A stretch of 64,000 nucleotides of DNA, from the NCBI GenBank assembly GCA_904066235.2, contig CAJFCV020000005.1, positions 7,063,501 to 7,127,500 on the forward strand, read 5' to 3'. Positions within the stretch are counted from its first letter, which is position 1. Every line of letters starts with the position of its first letter. The stretch is from Bursaphelenchus xylophilus. Taxonomy: Eukaryota > Nematoda > Chromadorea > Rhabditida > Aphelenchoididae. Position numbers and translations under genes: made by a program. The notes under the pieces are model-generated. The model was not told the origin of the DNA and ran no database searches. It saw nothing but the letters and a program-made list of their open reading frames with translations. Positions 1-10,195 of this stretch are shown here, piece by piece.

Positions 1-131
1 GCTCATGAGGTCGCCGACCTCTCCCTTCAGGCCTTTGATCACCGTTCGCACAAACTGTCGACTCATTCGGACCTACAAGAAGAAGACGGTCATTCGGCGG
101 CGTTCGAGTTCAAGTGGATGCGCGCTTTCCG

Positions 132-3100
132 ATGGCCACTCGAGATGGCCACACTTTCAGGCTTGAGGCAAGCGAGTCATTTCGAGCTTGGAGACTGGTC
201 CCAATGCCTGATAACAACGATTATTCCCGGCCACAGTAAGTTTTTTAATAAAATTGGGGAAGTTAATTCGAGCACTTGACTAGTTTTTTGTGGATTTTGA
301 AGGAGATTAGAGGGAAGTTAGTGGGAATCAACCAAAATTTTAAAAAATAATAAAAACTTCAAGGTAACCCAAAGTAACTTTAACTTTTTTTAGTGCCTCA
401 CCTCGATTGCCGGCACCTCCACCCCCTCCCAATCGACCGAGGATGACCCAGCCGCCAAAACCGTCTAACATATTCTTCAATCCCAACTTCAGATTTCCAA
501 GCATACTCAAAAGAACGTACGTATTTATGGATTAAAATAATCATTAATTTAATTAATAACCTTTTCCGCAATTGTTGCTCTAATTTCAGAACTCTGCCGG
601 TAGTCAAAAAGACAGTCCCCATGCAGCACTGTGCCACAGTTCTAATCCCCATATTCCTAACCATGATTACCGTATTCGTATGTCTTATTGTTGGCCTGGC
701 ATTTCTGACAGATGGATATAGTTATTGTGGAGATAAGGAGAAAACGACACAAAATGAAGACAGCACTTGCCTGTCTAAGGATTGCATTGTGCATTGTAAG
801 TGTATTTACAGCAGGCTTATATTACCCTGCTCACTTCGATCATCGATTAATTTATAGCTGGGAAACTGTTAAGCAGCCTGGATGAGATGGCGGATCCCTG
901 TCATAACTTCTTTCAGTACTCTTGTGGCCACAAAAAGAATGACAAAAGAGAGATTAGCAGCTTTGAGAAGAAACTAAAAGGTAAAATTCGTTCTGCTAGT
1001 AGGAGCTTTTCTTCTTTTTACAAATATTTATACTGTAATGTTTTTAGAGAAGCTCGAAGAGAAGCCCAGACCTAGTTTCCCTCTGCCACAACGTCTGTTA
1101 TTCGATTTCTACGACTCTTGTATGAATGAAGAACATCAGAACCAATTGGCAAGTCATCCTTGTGTGTTATAACACAAAGAAAAGTGAATTCCAGGATCTA
1201 ATCGAATTCTCAGCTCTGGTATCCAAAATTGGAGGCTGGCATCTCCTTCAAAACGCCAAATTTGACAATGAGAGTGCTCAATTCGAAAAGTTGGAAGTGA
1301 ACCTGCATAACTATGGAATCGAGACGTTAATTGTTGTAAAGGATGATATTGTAAGCCAAAAATTCTTACGGGTGTCTTAAAGAAAAGCCATTATTACATC
1401 TTTTCTCAGATATCAGCTCCAGAATTTATGCAAGAAACATTTAAAGAGCAGAATCTCCATGAGTTCTTTCTGAATGTCCTCACAGAAATGGATGTGGACA
1501 TAGACTTGGCGCAAACAGCCGTCGAGAAAGCCTTGAGATTAGAAGCCGAGCTGATAAAGGTCAGAGCAAGACAGCCACTGTAATCGCATTTTAGGCCAAG
1601 AAAAAAGGACTTTCGGTAAAAATGAAGATCAAGACATTGGAATTGGATTACCCTGAAGTCGACTGGAAGGTCTTTTTCGATTCCGACGACAAGATTTTGG
1701 GGCTAAAGCGATCAATTCATGCGAATCCATCTTATCTGAAGAAAATAAACCAACTAAAAGAGGATTACGAGTAGGAAAACACTCATATTTTAACATAAAA
1801 TTACTTGCAGGACTACTATTAACTATCAGATGATACGATTCTTATTCTCTCTTACTCCCGCATTGCCTCGGAAGTACCGAAGGCATCTAAAAGACCTGAA
1901 TGATGAGATAATTCCAAGGTGGAAGAAGTGTATCAATGAAATTAAACAGATGCTGGCTGTTCCGTTACTCAAATTCTCAAAGAAAATGATCAAAAGCAAT
2001 GTTGAGGATACTGTAAGTGCTTCTAAAATTTCAAACACTAACCCTTACAAAACTACAGTACGCCGTTTTATAGGTGAATATCGAGAGACTAAAGCTGAAT
2101 GTCGCCCACAAACTGAAGTCAGTGGATTGGATCGATCTCGAAAGTAAGGAAAACCTCAACGATCTTCTCGAAACGCTCAAAATCACTGGCTTTGACAGTC
2201 TGAATTGGGATAAAATCAAGGAAATTTATAAGAAGGAAAGACTTGACCCCACCTCGTACTTTGAAAATGTAATCATTCTACGACAAATCAACGCGCAGTA
2301 AGATAATTACTGGTTAATTAGAGTTTTTAGGGTACTGGAAAGTGAAAAATGGTCGAGTTTATTGAGTCGGGGAGAGGTTATCTTCCACGCGGACCCCCCA
2401 GAGATTGGTAAGGCAATTAAAATAAATCAAACTTAAGGGATTACAGTGTTAGGACCGCTAACAGTAATGAAAATGGAGTCAATGAACCGGCTGCACAAAG
2501 AAGTCAGTCTCACTGCAGAGATATATAAAGTCCTCTTTGACCAAGGCAAGTGCAATATAAATTTTTAGTCACAATAACAAAAAATTCTAAGAAAAAATCC
2601 TTTCAGAAGCAATAAAACGACTAACCAAGGAGTCCCAATCAATTCTCAATGCAAAAACAGAGTGTTTCAAGAACAAATCAACCCATCCGGTTGAATTGTT
2701 TTATACCATTTGTGCATTCGAAACGATCAAACCCGTAAGTTATTGGAGAAACAAGTAGTGTAAAATTAAACTTCCGAATTCCAGGAGTCAGGCAAAAGTG
2801 TGAATCTCCCAGGTTTGGGGGAATTCTCAACTCAAAAGTTATTTTTCTTGGATTACAGTACGGTAAGGGAAATATAATAAATCTCAAGAATAAGAAGAAA
2901 AACAGACTAATAATGATATTTCAGAGTGAATGCCTCGAAGCGCAACAAAGGTGAGTTACAATTGGAACTTTTAAAAAGGTTAAAACGCACTGGGTAATTT
3001 AAAAAGAAAATGCTCCGGGGTTGTTACAAAAAGCGGTAATTACAGAAACAAATGATATCAATTTCTTGTTCTTTGACCAGACACTTCAATTAGGTATGAG

Positions 3101-3347
3101 TTATTTTCTGCAAATTTACGCCACCCACCTTCACCTTTAAACTACCATGATTAATATCCTAAATTATCAAAAGTACTCTGACGACTAAAACGATCTCTTA
3201 AATAACTTATCCACGTTACAATGACTATAAAATATATGTAATTACAGCTTAAATAACGTGATGCAACACCTTGACGGATTTGCGGAGGCATTTAGCTGTG
3301 CTGTGGGGACAGTAATGAACCCCAAACAGAAATGTAATGTTTTGTGA
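132..3347 (+). CDS. Neprilysin-like (M13) type II membrane protein, probably catalytically dead
   Basis: Multi-exon gene; the N-terminus begins at ATG 132 or 204 (same frame). A proline-rich cytoplasmic stretch (exon 394-516) is followed by one transmembrane helix (exon 590-795, around VLIPIFLTMITVFVCLIVG). The M13 entry motif comes next: Cys pairs and SLDEMADPCHNFFQYSCG (exon 858-980), then a YDSC...GGW segment. The C-terminal end also fits M13: LPGLGEFSTQKLFFLDY, then AFSCAVGTVMNPKQKC and a stop. Between them, where active members have HExxH and ExxxD zinc ligands, the reading is VLGPLTVMKMESMNRL and FYTICAFETIKP, so the zinc site is absent. The product is about 600-650 aa, shorter than the usual 700-750. 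Known family: zinc endopeptidases that cleave extracellular peptides; nematodes have many copies, some degenerate. Two introns appear to use GC donors and one exon is only 13 nt. Fold assignment is firm; loss of activity is inferred from the missing residues. Confidence 0.8.
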
Positions 3348-3642
3348 TGTATTTATATATTTATTTTATCATCATAAAGGAAATACCGGACTTGTAGAAG
3401 GGAATGTTTCGTTTTTACATCGGCTTTACATTGGACTAGATTTTACGTTTTTTATTCCTTGGGTTGGGCACAGTCGGAAGAAGAAGATTTTGCAACTTGT
3501 TGTGACTCCATGAAACTCCTTCTCTCAACTCATAACCTCCCCCGTTCTCCTAAAAACGAAAGGTTTATTCAATTAGCGAAGTAATTAGCTTCCTTTTTAA
3601 ACAAAAAATAATACTTTCTTTTCTACTAACATAAACTACTTA
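3348..3642. other. Convergent intergenic gap
   Basis: Short AT-rich gap between the stop of the M13-like gene and the stop of the tbc-20-like gene on the other strand. It presumably holds both 3' UTRs. I see no coding exon, RNA gene or repeat. Confidence 0.5.
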
Positions 3643-5199
3643 CTATAAGAATGACGAGATGTCCGTTGTATATTTGGAGAGAACCCAATAAGCGGCAACC
3701 CCAGCTGCAGCTGTTCCCATGACCAGCCAAGGAGCGCCCAGGGCGTTGTGTCGTTGCAACGGCGGAGGTTGTTCTCTTAGAGTTCTGGATCTCTTTTCGC
3801 GGATACACAAACTCTCATAATCTCGCAGATATGGTCCTAAAATATATTTAGAGAAATCAAGTACTCCTCTTACCTTGTACTAAGCTCGGTGGATATAAAT
3901 TATAAAGATCTCTAGCCCTGTCCAGAACTGTTTGTATGTCCAGATCAACTGGAACATTGTTGAGTAGATGATGTAAGGATGGCATTTCTGGCTCGCATTT
4001 AAGTATATCTTGTCGCCGATGTTCTACTAAGGCGGCACTAACATATATTGGCATCAGATAATGTGAGGAGAGGAACATGTCAAAACAAAGGACAACCTAA
4101 AGTAATGTGAATGACAATAAAACGCGACCACATACCTGATCAAAAGAGTGCAACGAGTGGGAAAACCAGGTGATTGGCCAGCTTAATGCGAATAATGTCC
4201 CTAACTCGGCATCTCTGAGGATTTTTTCGATCTGGGGATCACAATGATGAAGGATAACATAAATGAGGTGCAGTTCAGCCAAAGCCGACTCTTCCAAAGA
4301 CTTCGTTAAATAATTTCGAATGGCAGATCGTTGGCAAATGTCCTTGGCCACAGTTCGGGCCTTCTCTACGTCTAATGCTAATAATAATGTTAAACAAATG
4401 TCGTGAAACCCTGGAAATAAAAATAATTATATCAAATCAGTGAAATTCACGTGAAAGATGCAAGAAGATTACCATTACCTTGATAATATCTAAAAGTTCT
4501 ATTCGAATACAACAACTGAACAATGAGTGGACTCAGATCAGCTTGAAGAGTTAACCTTTCGGTCTCTGATATGTTGGGAGGGAACCTGGATAAAGTCCTA
4601 TTGACATCTAACTCCACTTGATTCCATTCCACATGTTGCTGGAGGTCTTCTATTGACGGGCTTGGCTGAAAAATGATCATCTATCATGTCTTTTGCAAAA
4701 TGATTGCCAAAGGTAACCTGAACAACAAACGCTACGTCATAAAAACATTTCGCAATACCTAAAAAAACAAAAATCAAGGATGAAACCTCACCGAAGGAAT
4801 CTCGTCCGTGGGGTCGTCCTCTTCAGAATCCTCTTGTGTAGAAGTGCTCAATGATAAACTTGATCTGGCCGACTCAAAAAAATCCGAATCCGAACATGAA
4901 GAGTCGTGAATGACTTCGGAAATGACACGAATCTTCTTATCCTTCAAGATCCCATCTGCTTGTGGCATTGTTGAAGCCAAGATTGGCCAGATCTCCAATC
5001 GAAACTCATGTTCCAAAAGCCCTCCAGATGTAGTCGCAAATCGTCGAAAGTAACTCAAGTTATCATACATCTGCTCGTCATTCTTGGACTCGGATAATAT
5101 CTCGGCAATCTTCTTCTTCTTCCGATGTCTGGCCTCCAATCGGGCATTTTGGACACAATCGACCGATTTATGGTCAGGCAGCTCGATACCATCCAACAT
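3643..5199 (-). CDS. tbc-20: TBC1D20-like Rab GTPase-activating protein
   Basis: Five exons on the minus strand. The first (5199 to about 4793) has a basic KKKKIAEI segment and GGLLEHEFRLEIWPILAS, the start of a TBC domain. The next exons carry VELDVNRTLSRFP (the IxxDxxR arginine-finger motif) and YYQG (the glutamine finger), so both catalytic residues are present. Further on are AELGTLFALSWPITWF and LMPIYVSAAL, strong TBC1D20 signatures. The last exon ends in a hydrophobic helix (GAPWLVMGTAAAGVAAYWVL), matching the ER-membrane tail anchor of TBC1D20. Family role: GAP for Rab1 and Rab18 in ER-Golgi traffic and lipid-droplet or autophagy control. An acidic Ser-rich insert (about residues 100-135) follows the TBC start. 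ATG 5199 lies directly after a TTTCAG acceptor, suggesting trans-splicing. The head-to-head neighbour starts about 335 bp away. Confidence 0.9.
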
Positions 5200-5534
5200 C
5201 TGAAAGCACAAAGCATAATTCTTTAATTAAACTATAAAGTCCATCCAAATGCCACTTCACTTTTCGGAAAACAAGAGGAAAACGCTAACATGGACATAAA
5301 GTTATATCTGCTTGCCTTGATGACCTCGGAATCAAGCGTCATTTATCAGATGTCAACACAATCTGGTCCTAATTCATTACGACTTCAAACTGAACGAATC
5401 AATTTGGTTCAGAAAATTTTCCGAGAAAAAATATTTTAGAGAACGCCAAGTTTATGTTTTCGCGGTGGGACCATATCCGAAGGAGAATGTATTTTATTTT
5501 GAAGTAATACAAATCTATAAACCGGTTGTACATC

Positions 5535-6950
5535 ATGGTCGAGGATGGGTTTTGGTCTCTGCTACCGGATGAGGTGGTACCAGCTGCACTCGGAGGTGTT
5601 TTCGTTGGATTCTGGGGAGCCGTCATAGTTATTGTAATCCTTTGTCAGAAAGTAAGTCGTCAGAGGTTTTGATGAGAAATGAATAAAGTAAAAATTCCAT
5701 CAAGCTTCTTTAGAATGAACCTCGCCGAATCCTCATTAGCAACTCCTAAAAATTAGAAAATTAAAAGTTATTCTTACTGATTTCCAAGGGTTCAGCTGCA
5801 TCCACAAAGTTTCTGAAGAGGGTATGAAGATTTTGGAGGCTTACTCTCACTTTCACTGAGTCCGTTACATCGTTATTGTCGCTACCTAAAAGTTCAAGAC
5901 AATTTGTTTACGCCCTTACTTCCTATGTGTTGCCGGAGGCTCAAATCCTTCAATATTACAGTACTTTTACAACCAGTATCAGTTCCACAGATCCTCATCT
6001 CTTTTTTGGACACACATAGGATAATTTCCAGTACATTCAGATTCATGTGTTTGAAACCATTTAGAATTTTCTCCAGCCGACTTGATTCAGCGATCAAAAC
6101 ACTGATCTAAAGATAAAATAAATAATGCCATAGCAATATAACTCACATAATCTCGATTATTCGATGGCATTCGGTATTCATTAGAATCAACTAGTGGCTT
6201 CAGGTCAGTAGTAACGTCATGTGTCGCATTGAGATTGGGGATTTTAATTCTGAGGTGGAGATTTGAATCAACTTGAACAACTCTCAACTTTAGCAGGTCA
6301 ATTCTTAATTTCAACATGTCTAGTCCTTTTAATGCGTCAAAAATCTGTTCCGATTCAACCTCAAATGAGACTTGTCCTCTTTCAGTTTCCATAAATTCAT
6401 ATTGGTCAAAACATTGCTTCTAAAATCAGAATAACCAAGTTTTGATACCTAAAATGGGATAAACCTACATTGTTTAGCCATAATTCAGTCATACTCGTAG
6501 ACAATGCGCTGTCCCCTCCTCTAAAAAGAAGGAAACTCTCTTCACTGATAGTCAAGATCATCGTATCTTTGTGATAAAACTCGGCGATTCCCAATAACCT
6601 TTCTAAAACAAGTTGAATATAAGTGAAAAAACTTACTGACAAAGCTGTGGACTTTCTCAGTTCCTTCAATGACTGCATTAAACTTGAGAGTAGATATTTG
6701 TCCCGACATCTTGATTTATTCAACAAAATTTCGAAAGTGGAATTTCCGAAATTTTTTTAATTTTTGAGACAAAATTTTCCGCGTAAAACAGGACCAAATG
6801 TCAATATTGATTTCAACTGATTGACCTTGCTTTTTTCAGATTCGAGGTCCTAAATACCGATGTCCTCCACTGCATTACGTCTACATTCATCCGGAGAGCT
6901 TGGAAGCCGTGAAGAATAACAATCTGGCCAAATCTGCTCCTCAGAAATAA
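5535..6950 (+). CDS. Small single-pass membrane protein hosting hus-1 in its intron
   Basis: Two exons, 5535-5651 and 6840-6950, join in phase to give 75 aa. The start is MVEDGFWSLLPDEVVPAALG. A single transmembrane helix follows (GVFVGFWGAVIVIVILC), then a short basic and polar tail with CPPLHYVYIHPESLEAVK. Donor (AAA|GTAAGT) and acceptor (TTTTTTCAG) are good. I do not recognise the family. The 1,188-nt intron contains the complete hus-1-like gene on the opposite strand, whose stop codon is only 9 nt beyond this gene's first exon. The short N-terminus and one helix would fit a type III or tail-type membrane micropeptide. Support is from exon phase and composition only. Confidence 0.6.
5660..6709 (-). 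CDS. hus-1: HUS1, 9-1-1 DNA-damage checkpoint clamp subunit
   Basis: Six exons on the minus strand join in phase from MSGQISTLKFNAVIEG to a C-terminus reading ARFILKKLDGIFTLFISHQN. Between them are the HUS1/PCNA-like segments LWLNNKQCFDQYEF, ALKGLDMLKLRIDLLKL and IPNLNATHDV, in the expected order and spacing, at about 270 aa (usual HUS1 length is about 280). Family role: with RAD9 and RAD1 it forms the ring clamp loaded at damaged DNA to activate ATR signalling. The gene lies entirely inside the single intron of the 75-aa membrane protein gene on the other strand. Introns are about 35-50 nt. Identity rests on the overall match to HUS1, because the family has few invariant motifs. Confidence 0.8.
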
Positions 6951-7239
6951 ACTTACTAAATATTTGTTCTGACTACTACAAATATAGATGATCTTATGTA
7001 ATTAGAGGCAGCCATTATCCGCCCGATCATCCAGTTCATGTTGGGAGAGTGTTTAATTGTCTTGCATTGAATGGATTCTGAATTCGGGAGATGATTGAGG
7101 TCTTTAAAAAAAGGATTCTCGGAACAAAACGGAAATCGACGTTGGAGTGCCGTTTCGAGAGTATTGGATATTGTAAGAGAGGGAAAGTTTTTTTGTTTGA
7201 CCCTTTTCTTGATCTGCATGGAGAAGAGAACGGGTGCTT

Positions 7240-9215
7240 ATGCGCTTAAATAAAGGGATGCTTCTGGGCTTTTGTCTTCTCTTACTGGTCGATTATTCGT
7301 TGGCATTGTTCAACCAAACAGGCAAGATCAATGGAGGCGGGCCAGGTTAGTCGACATGGAGGTGACGAGTGATATGATAGGGTCATTGAATGGCTGGGCT
7401 CTTAACTGATAGAGATACCATGTGTAATACAGTTTTCATTTTCTAGCTAATGGTCATACTCGGATTCGATGTTTGGAGGATACGATTGGCATTGAATTGG
7501 ATAACATAGATGGATGGGATGGGAGATTATACGCGAGAAAGATGGGCGACGATCCTAATTGCGTAAAACATTACTCTGATGTAAGATAATGCCAAAGTTA
7601 TCTTATAAACCTGCTTTCAGCACGAGAAGAAGATTGTATTTGACATCCCATTCAATTTTCTTCCCTGTGGCATCAAATCCAAGAGGATGGTGGGTATACC
7701 ATTACTGTAAATTTTTAATATCTACCTACTATAACATAATCTGTCTTCCATTTATAGATCCATCCTCGATCCGGCCTAGAATACACGTTAACAGTCATTC
7801 TAAGTAAAGATCACAAACATATGACAGAAGATGACCAGATGTTTACCTTGAGTTGTAGGTATTACAGTAATTACAAGGATGTGGGTACTGTAATGGAAGT
7901 CAGCACTTTTGCCAGAAACTATTTGATTGGTGGCCAAAGCGGTCCGAGTTGTGAGTATTCACTGAGATATGGCTCACTGAATGGCCCACCTGCTCAGGAT
8001 GCCAGGATTGGAGACAAGGTATATCACGAATGGAAGTGCGCCGACTCAAGTTTCGCTTTCAAAGTATACGATTGCTTTGTTCACGATGGTGCAGAGAAAA
8101 AGTACAAGCTGATTGATGAGGAAGGGTGAGTGGAGGTAGCGGGTAATTACAAGAATAGATGTTCCAAGGACAAGACGATCATCCCCGATCTTACCTATGA
8201 CCCCTCTCTGAACTTTGCTTTTGCTGCAAGTAGAGTTTTCAAATTTGCGGAGTCCACAAAAATGTTCTTCAATTGCCTGCTGTACATGTGTCCTAAGAGT
8301 GATCCAGCTTGTCGACAAGTGGTGGTGAGTGGATTTAGTCATATTTTTTGAATATATATTGGTTTTTTTGTATGTGCAATATTGTATTATTTATAATATT
8401 AAAGCCTCCTCGATGTTCCGGAAGATCCAAGCGGTTTGTCAACCCAGATGTTCAGACTTTGTTCACCGTAAATTCTACCGTCTCGATACCTCAGAATGAG
8501 GAGAAATCATCAGAAGAAATGGAATTATCGGCTAATCAGGTCATGGATAATATAATTCCAAATGTTGGCTGGAGCCATCGGCTATATCATCCCAGTCTTC
8601 AAACCAATATTGTCATAGTTACGACCACACCAATACCAGAGTTACCAAATATGCTGTCTGATGATACAGGTTCCCCGACGATGTCCAATGATAACATAAA
8701 TGAAGAGACTACTTTAAGAAATGATGACTTTAATGTTATGAATGATGGCGATGCTCAACTTCATGGAGTAGTAGTCCCCCCAAGCCATCAGATAGAGCGA
8801 GATGAGTTGGATAATCTTATTAAACAACATCATCAACTTTTTCATCATGATGATCATCTACAAGATCAAGGTCGTCATGATGGTCAGGATGTTCACCATG
8901 AAGAAACTAATGATTTGCCGGAATCTCTTCAGGAAATTAGCCATCAAGAATATATAACGCCGGAAGCAATGACTCAAATGATTCCAACATTATCTGAAAG
9001 TACGAAACCTCCAGTGGAATATAATTTTTATTTTTATAGGTACTTCGGCCCCACAGTCGTGTTCCCATTTGAAGGAACAATTCAAAAAAGTCCTAATAGC
9101 CCTAGTTTTTGGAAATATCGTGTCATTGACGGTCTCCGTTCTGTTACTGGCAAGGTTTTGTGCAAAACGACACAGCGATAGTATGAGTGTACAGTTTAGG
9201 GGGTATGGAGTGTAA
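7240..9215 (+). CDS. ZP-domain cuticlin-like membrane protein
   Basis: At least six exons. A signal peptide (MLLGFCLLLLVDYSLA) is followed by a zona pellucida domain with regularly placed cysteines, including LPCGIKSKRMIHPRSGLEYT and GPSCEYSLRY. A dibasic cleavage site (SGRSKRF) follows the ZP-C region, as in cuticlins. Next is a long acidic linker rich in His and Asp (HHQLFHHDDH and similar, about 8820-8910). A 40-nt intron (9000-9039) then changes frame. The last exon (9040-9215) encodes a transmembrane helix, VLIALVFGNIVSLTVSVLLL, and a short cytoplasmic tail. Without this splice the ORF would end at 9181 with no membrane anchor. One intron, 8126-8158, is only 33 nt. Family role: secreted or shed ZP polymers of the cuticle and apical matrix. 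The His-rich linker is unusual. Confidence 0.85.
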
Positions 9216-9570
9216 GAAATAAAGTATTCTTGTTGTTTGTACATTAATAGTAAATAAATAGTTATTATTTTCGTTTACTTTTATCCTGACATGAATTTTT
9301 ACCTTGATGATATCAGATACCAAGTGTTATATAACGTAGATGTCTTTGTTCTGTGAAATGGAAAGAATAGGCCTTCAAGGAGTGGATTGTTTGTGAAGAA
9401 GAGGAGGAAATGACTCAGAGCATATTTTATAAAATATTCCTTTCCGAGGTGATAATAAAAATGGGAGAAATGGGAATTCCGAAGGCTTTATCGCCAAAGA
9501 CAAAGTTGGAAAAAGATCTTTATTTATTTGGAGACAATACTAGTCAAGTGATAAGACTGTACAGGAGAAG
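9216..9570 (+). promoter_or_regulatory. Intergenic region upstream of the dynein light chain gene
   Basis: About 355 nt between the ZP gene and the dynein light chain gene, both on the plus strand. AATAAA-type sequences just after 9215 (aataaagta near 9218) would serve the ZP gene. I see no convincing exon, and the small ORF here looks spurious. It presumably contains the dlc promoter and a trans-splice site. Confidence 0.4.
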
Positions 9571-10135
9571 ATGGCTCAAGATAAGGTGGTCTGTGTGGTA
9601 AAACACTCGACAATGGATGTGAATATGGAGAAGCAGGCAGTTCTGGTGTCGGTGGAGGCTTTGAGCAAGTTCTCCGTGGAGAGGAATGCCGCCAAATTCA
9701 TCAAAGATGTAAGTGGGAATCAGGTTCTGTATTAATTTGTTTTGCAATGTTCAAATTTCACAATTGCTTTCATTCCCTTCTGGGATGATTAAATTTGCTG
9801 CTCTATGCATGCAATTTTCAAAAAAAATGGCGCAGTCAATTTATGTCGCAATTTGACAGATGCAAATCGCGACAAAATGAAGTTGTCGCGCAATTTTGAA
9901 AAAAGAATTATGTCAAAGACTCTACGAAATATTTCCTCCAAAAGTCACATTATCCCACCTTTCCCTATTCCAACATTCTCCATTTTTTTAGGAATTTGAC
10001 GATCGTTTCGGACAGCAATGGCATTGTGTGGTGGGAAAACAGTTCGGCTGCTACGTCTCACATTACAAGAATGACTTTATTTACTTTTACGTGAATGCAG
10101 TAGCAATTCTTTTATATCGGACTGGTAATAAATGA
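9571..10135 (+). CDS. LC8-type dynein light chain
   Basis: Two exons, 9571-9708 and 9992-10135, give a 93-aa protein. It has the LC8 signatures FIKDEFDDRFGQQWHCVVG and GCYVSHYKNDFIYFYVN, ending in AILLYRTG. Family role: a small dimeric hub that binds short linear motifs in dynein intermediate chain and many other partners. Compared with canonical LC8 (usually about 89 aa and more than 90 percent identical across animals) this copy is visibly diverged, so it may be one of the extra nematode LC8 paralogues. Its stop is only 60 bp from the stop of the convergent PGAP2-like gene. Confidence 0.9.
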
Positions 10136-10195
10136 ACTCGTTTCCATTGTTTTCTTTATTTATTACCCGTTTTAAGCAGGAATCGATAGTAAATG

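Noticed and set aside
1..131. Additional coding exon at the left edge
   Set aside because: The M13 frame stays open upstream to about 40, but no start or acceptor is decisive. Kept out of the CDS.
5399..5626. 75-aa ORF on the minus strand upstream of tbc-20
   Set aside because: It overlaps antisense the first exon of the small membrane protein, which has good splice sites, and shows no family features.
8348..9181. Single uninterrupted ORF as the end of the ZP protein
   Set aside because: It contains the 40-nt intron 9000-9039 and would lack the transmembrane anchor. The spliced reading gives a proper helix.
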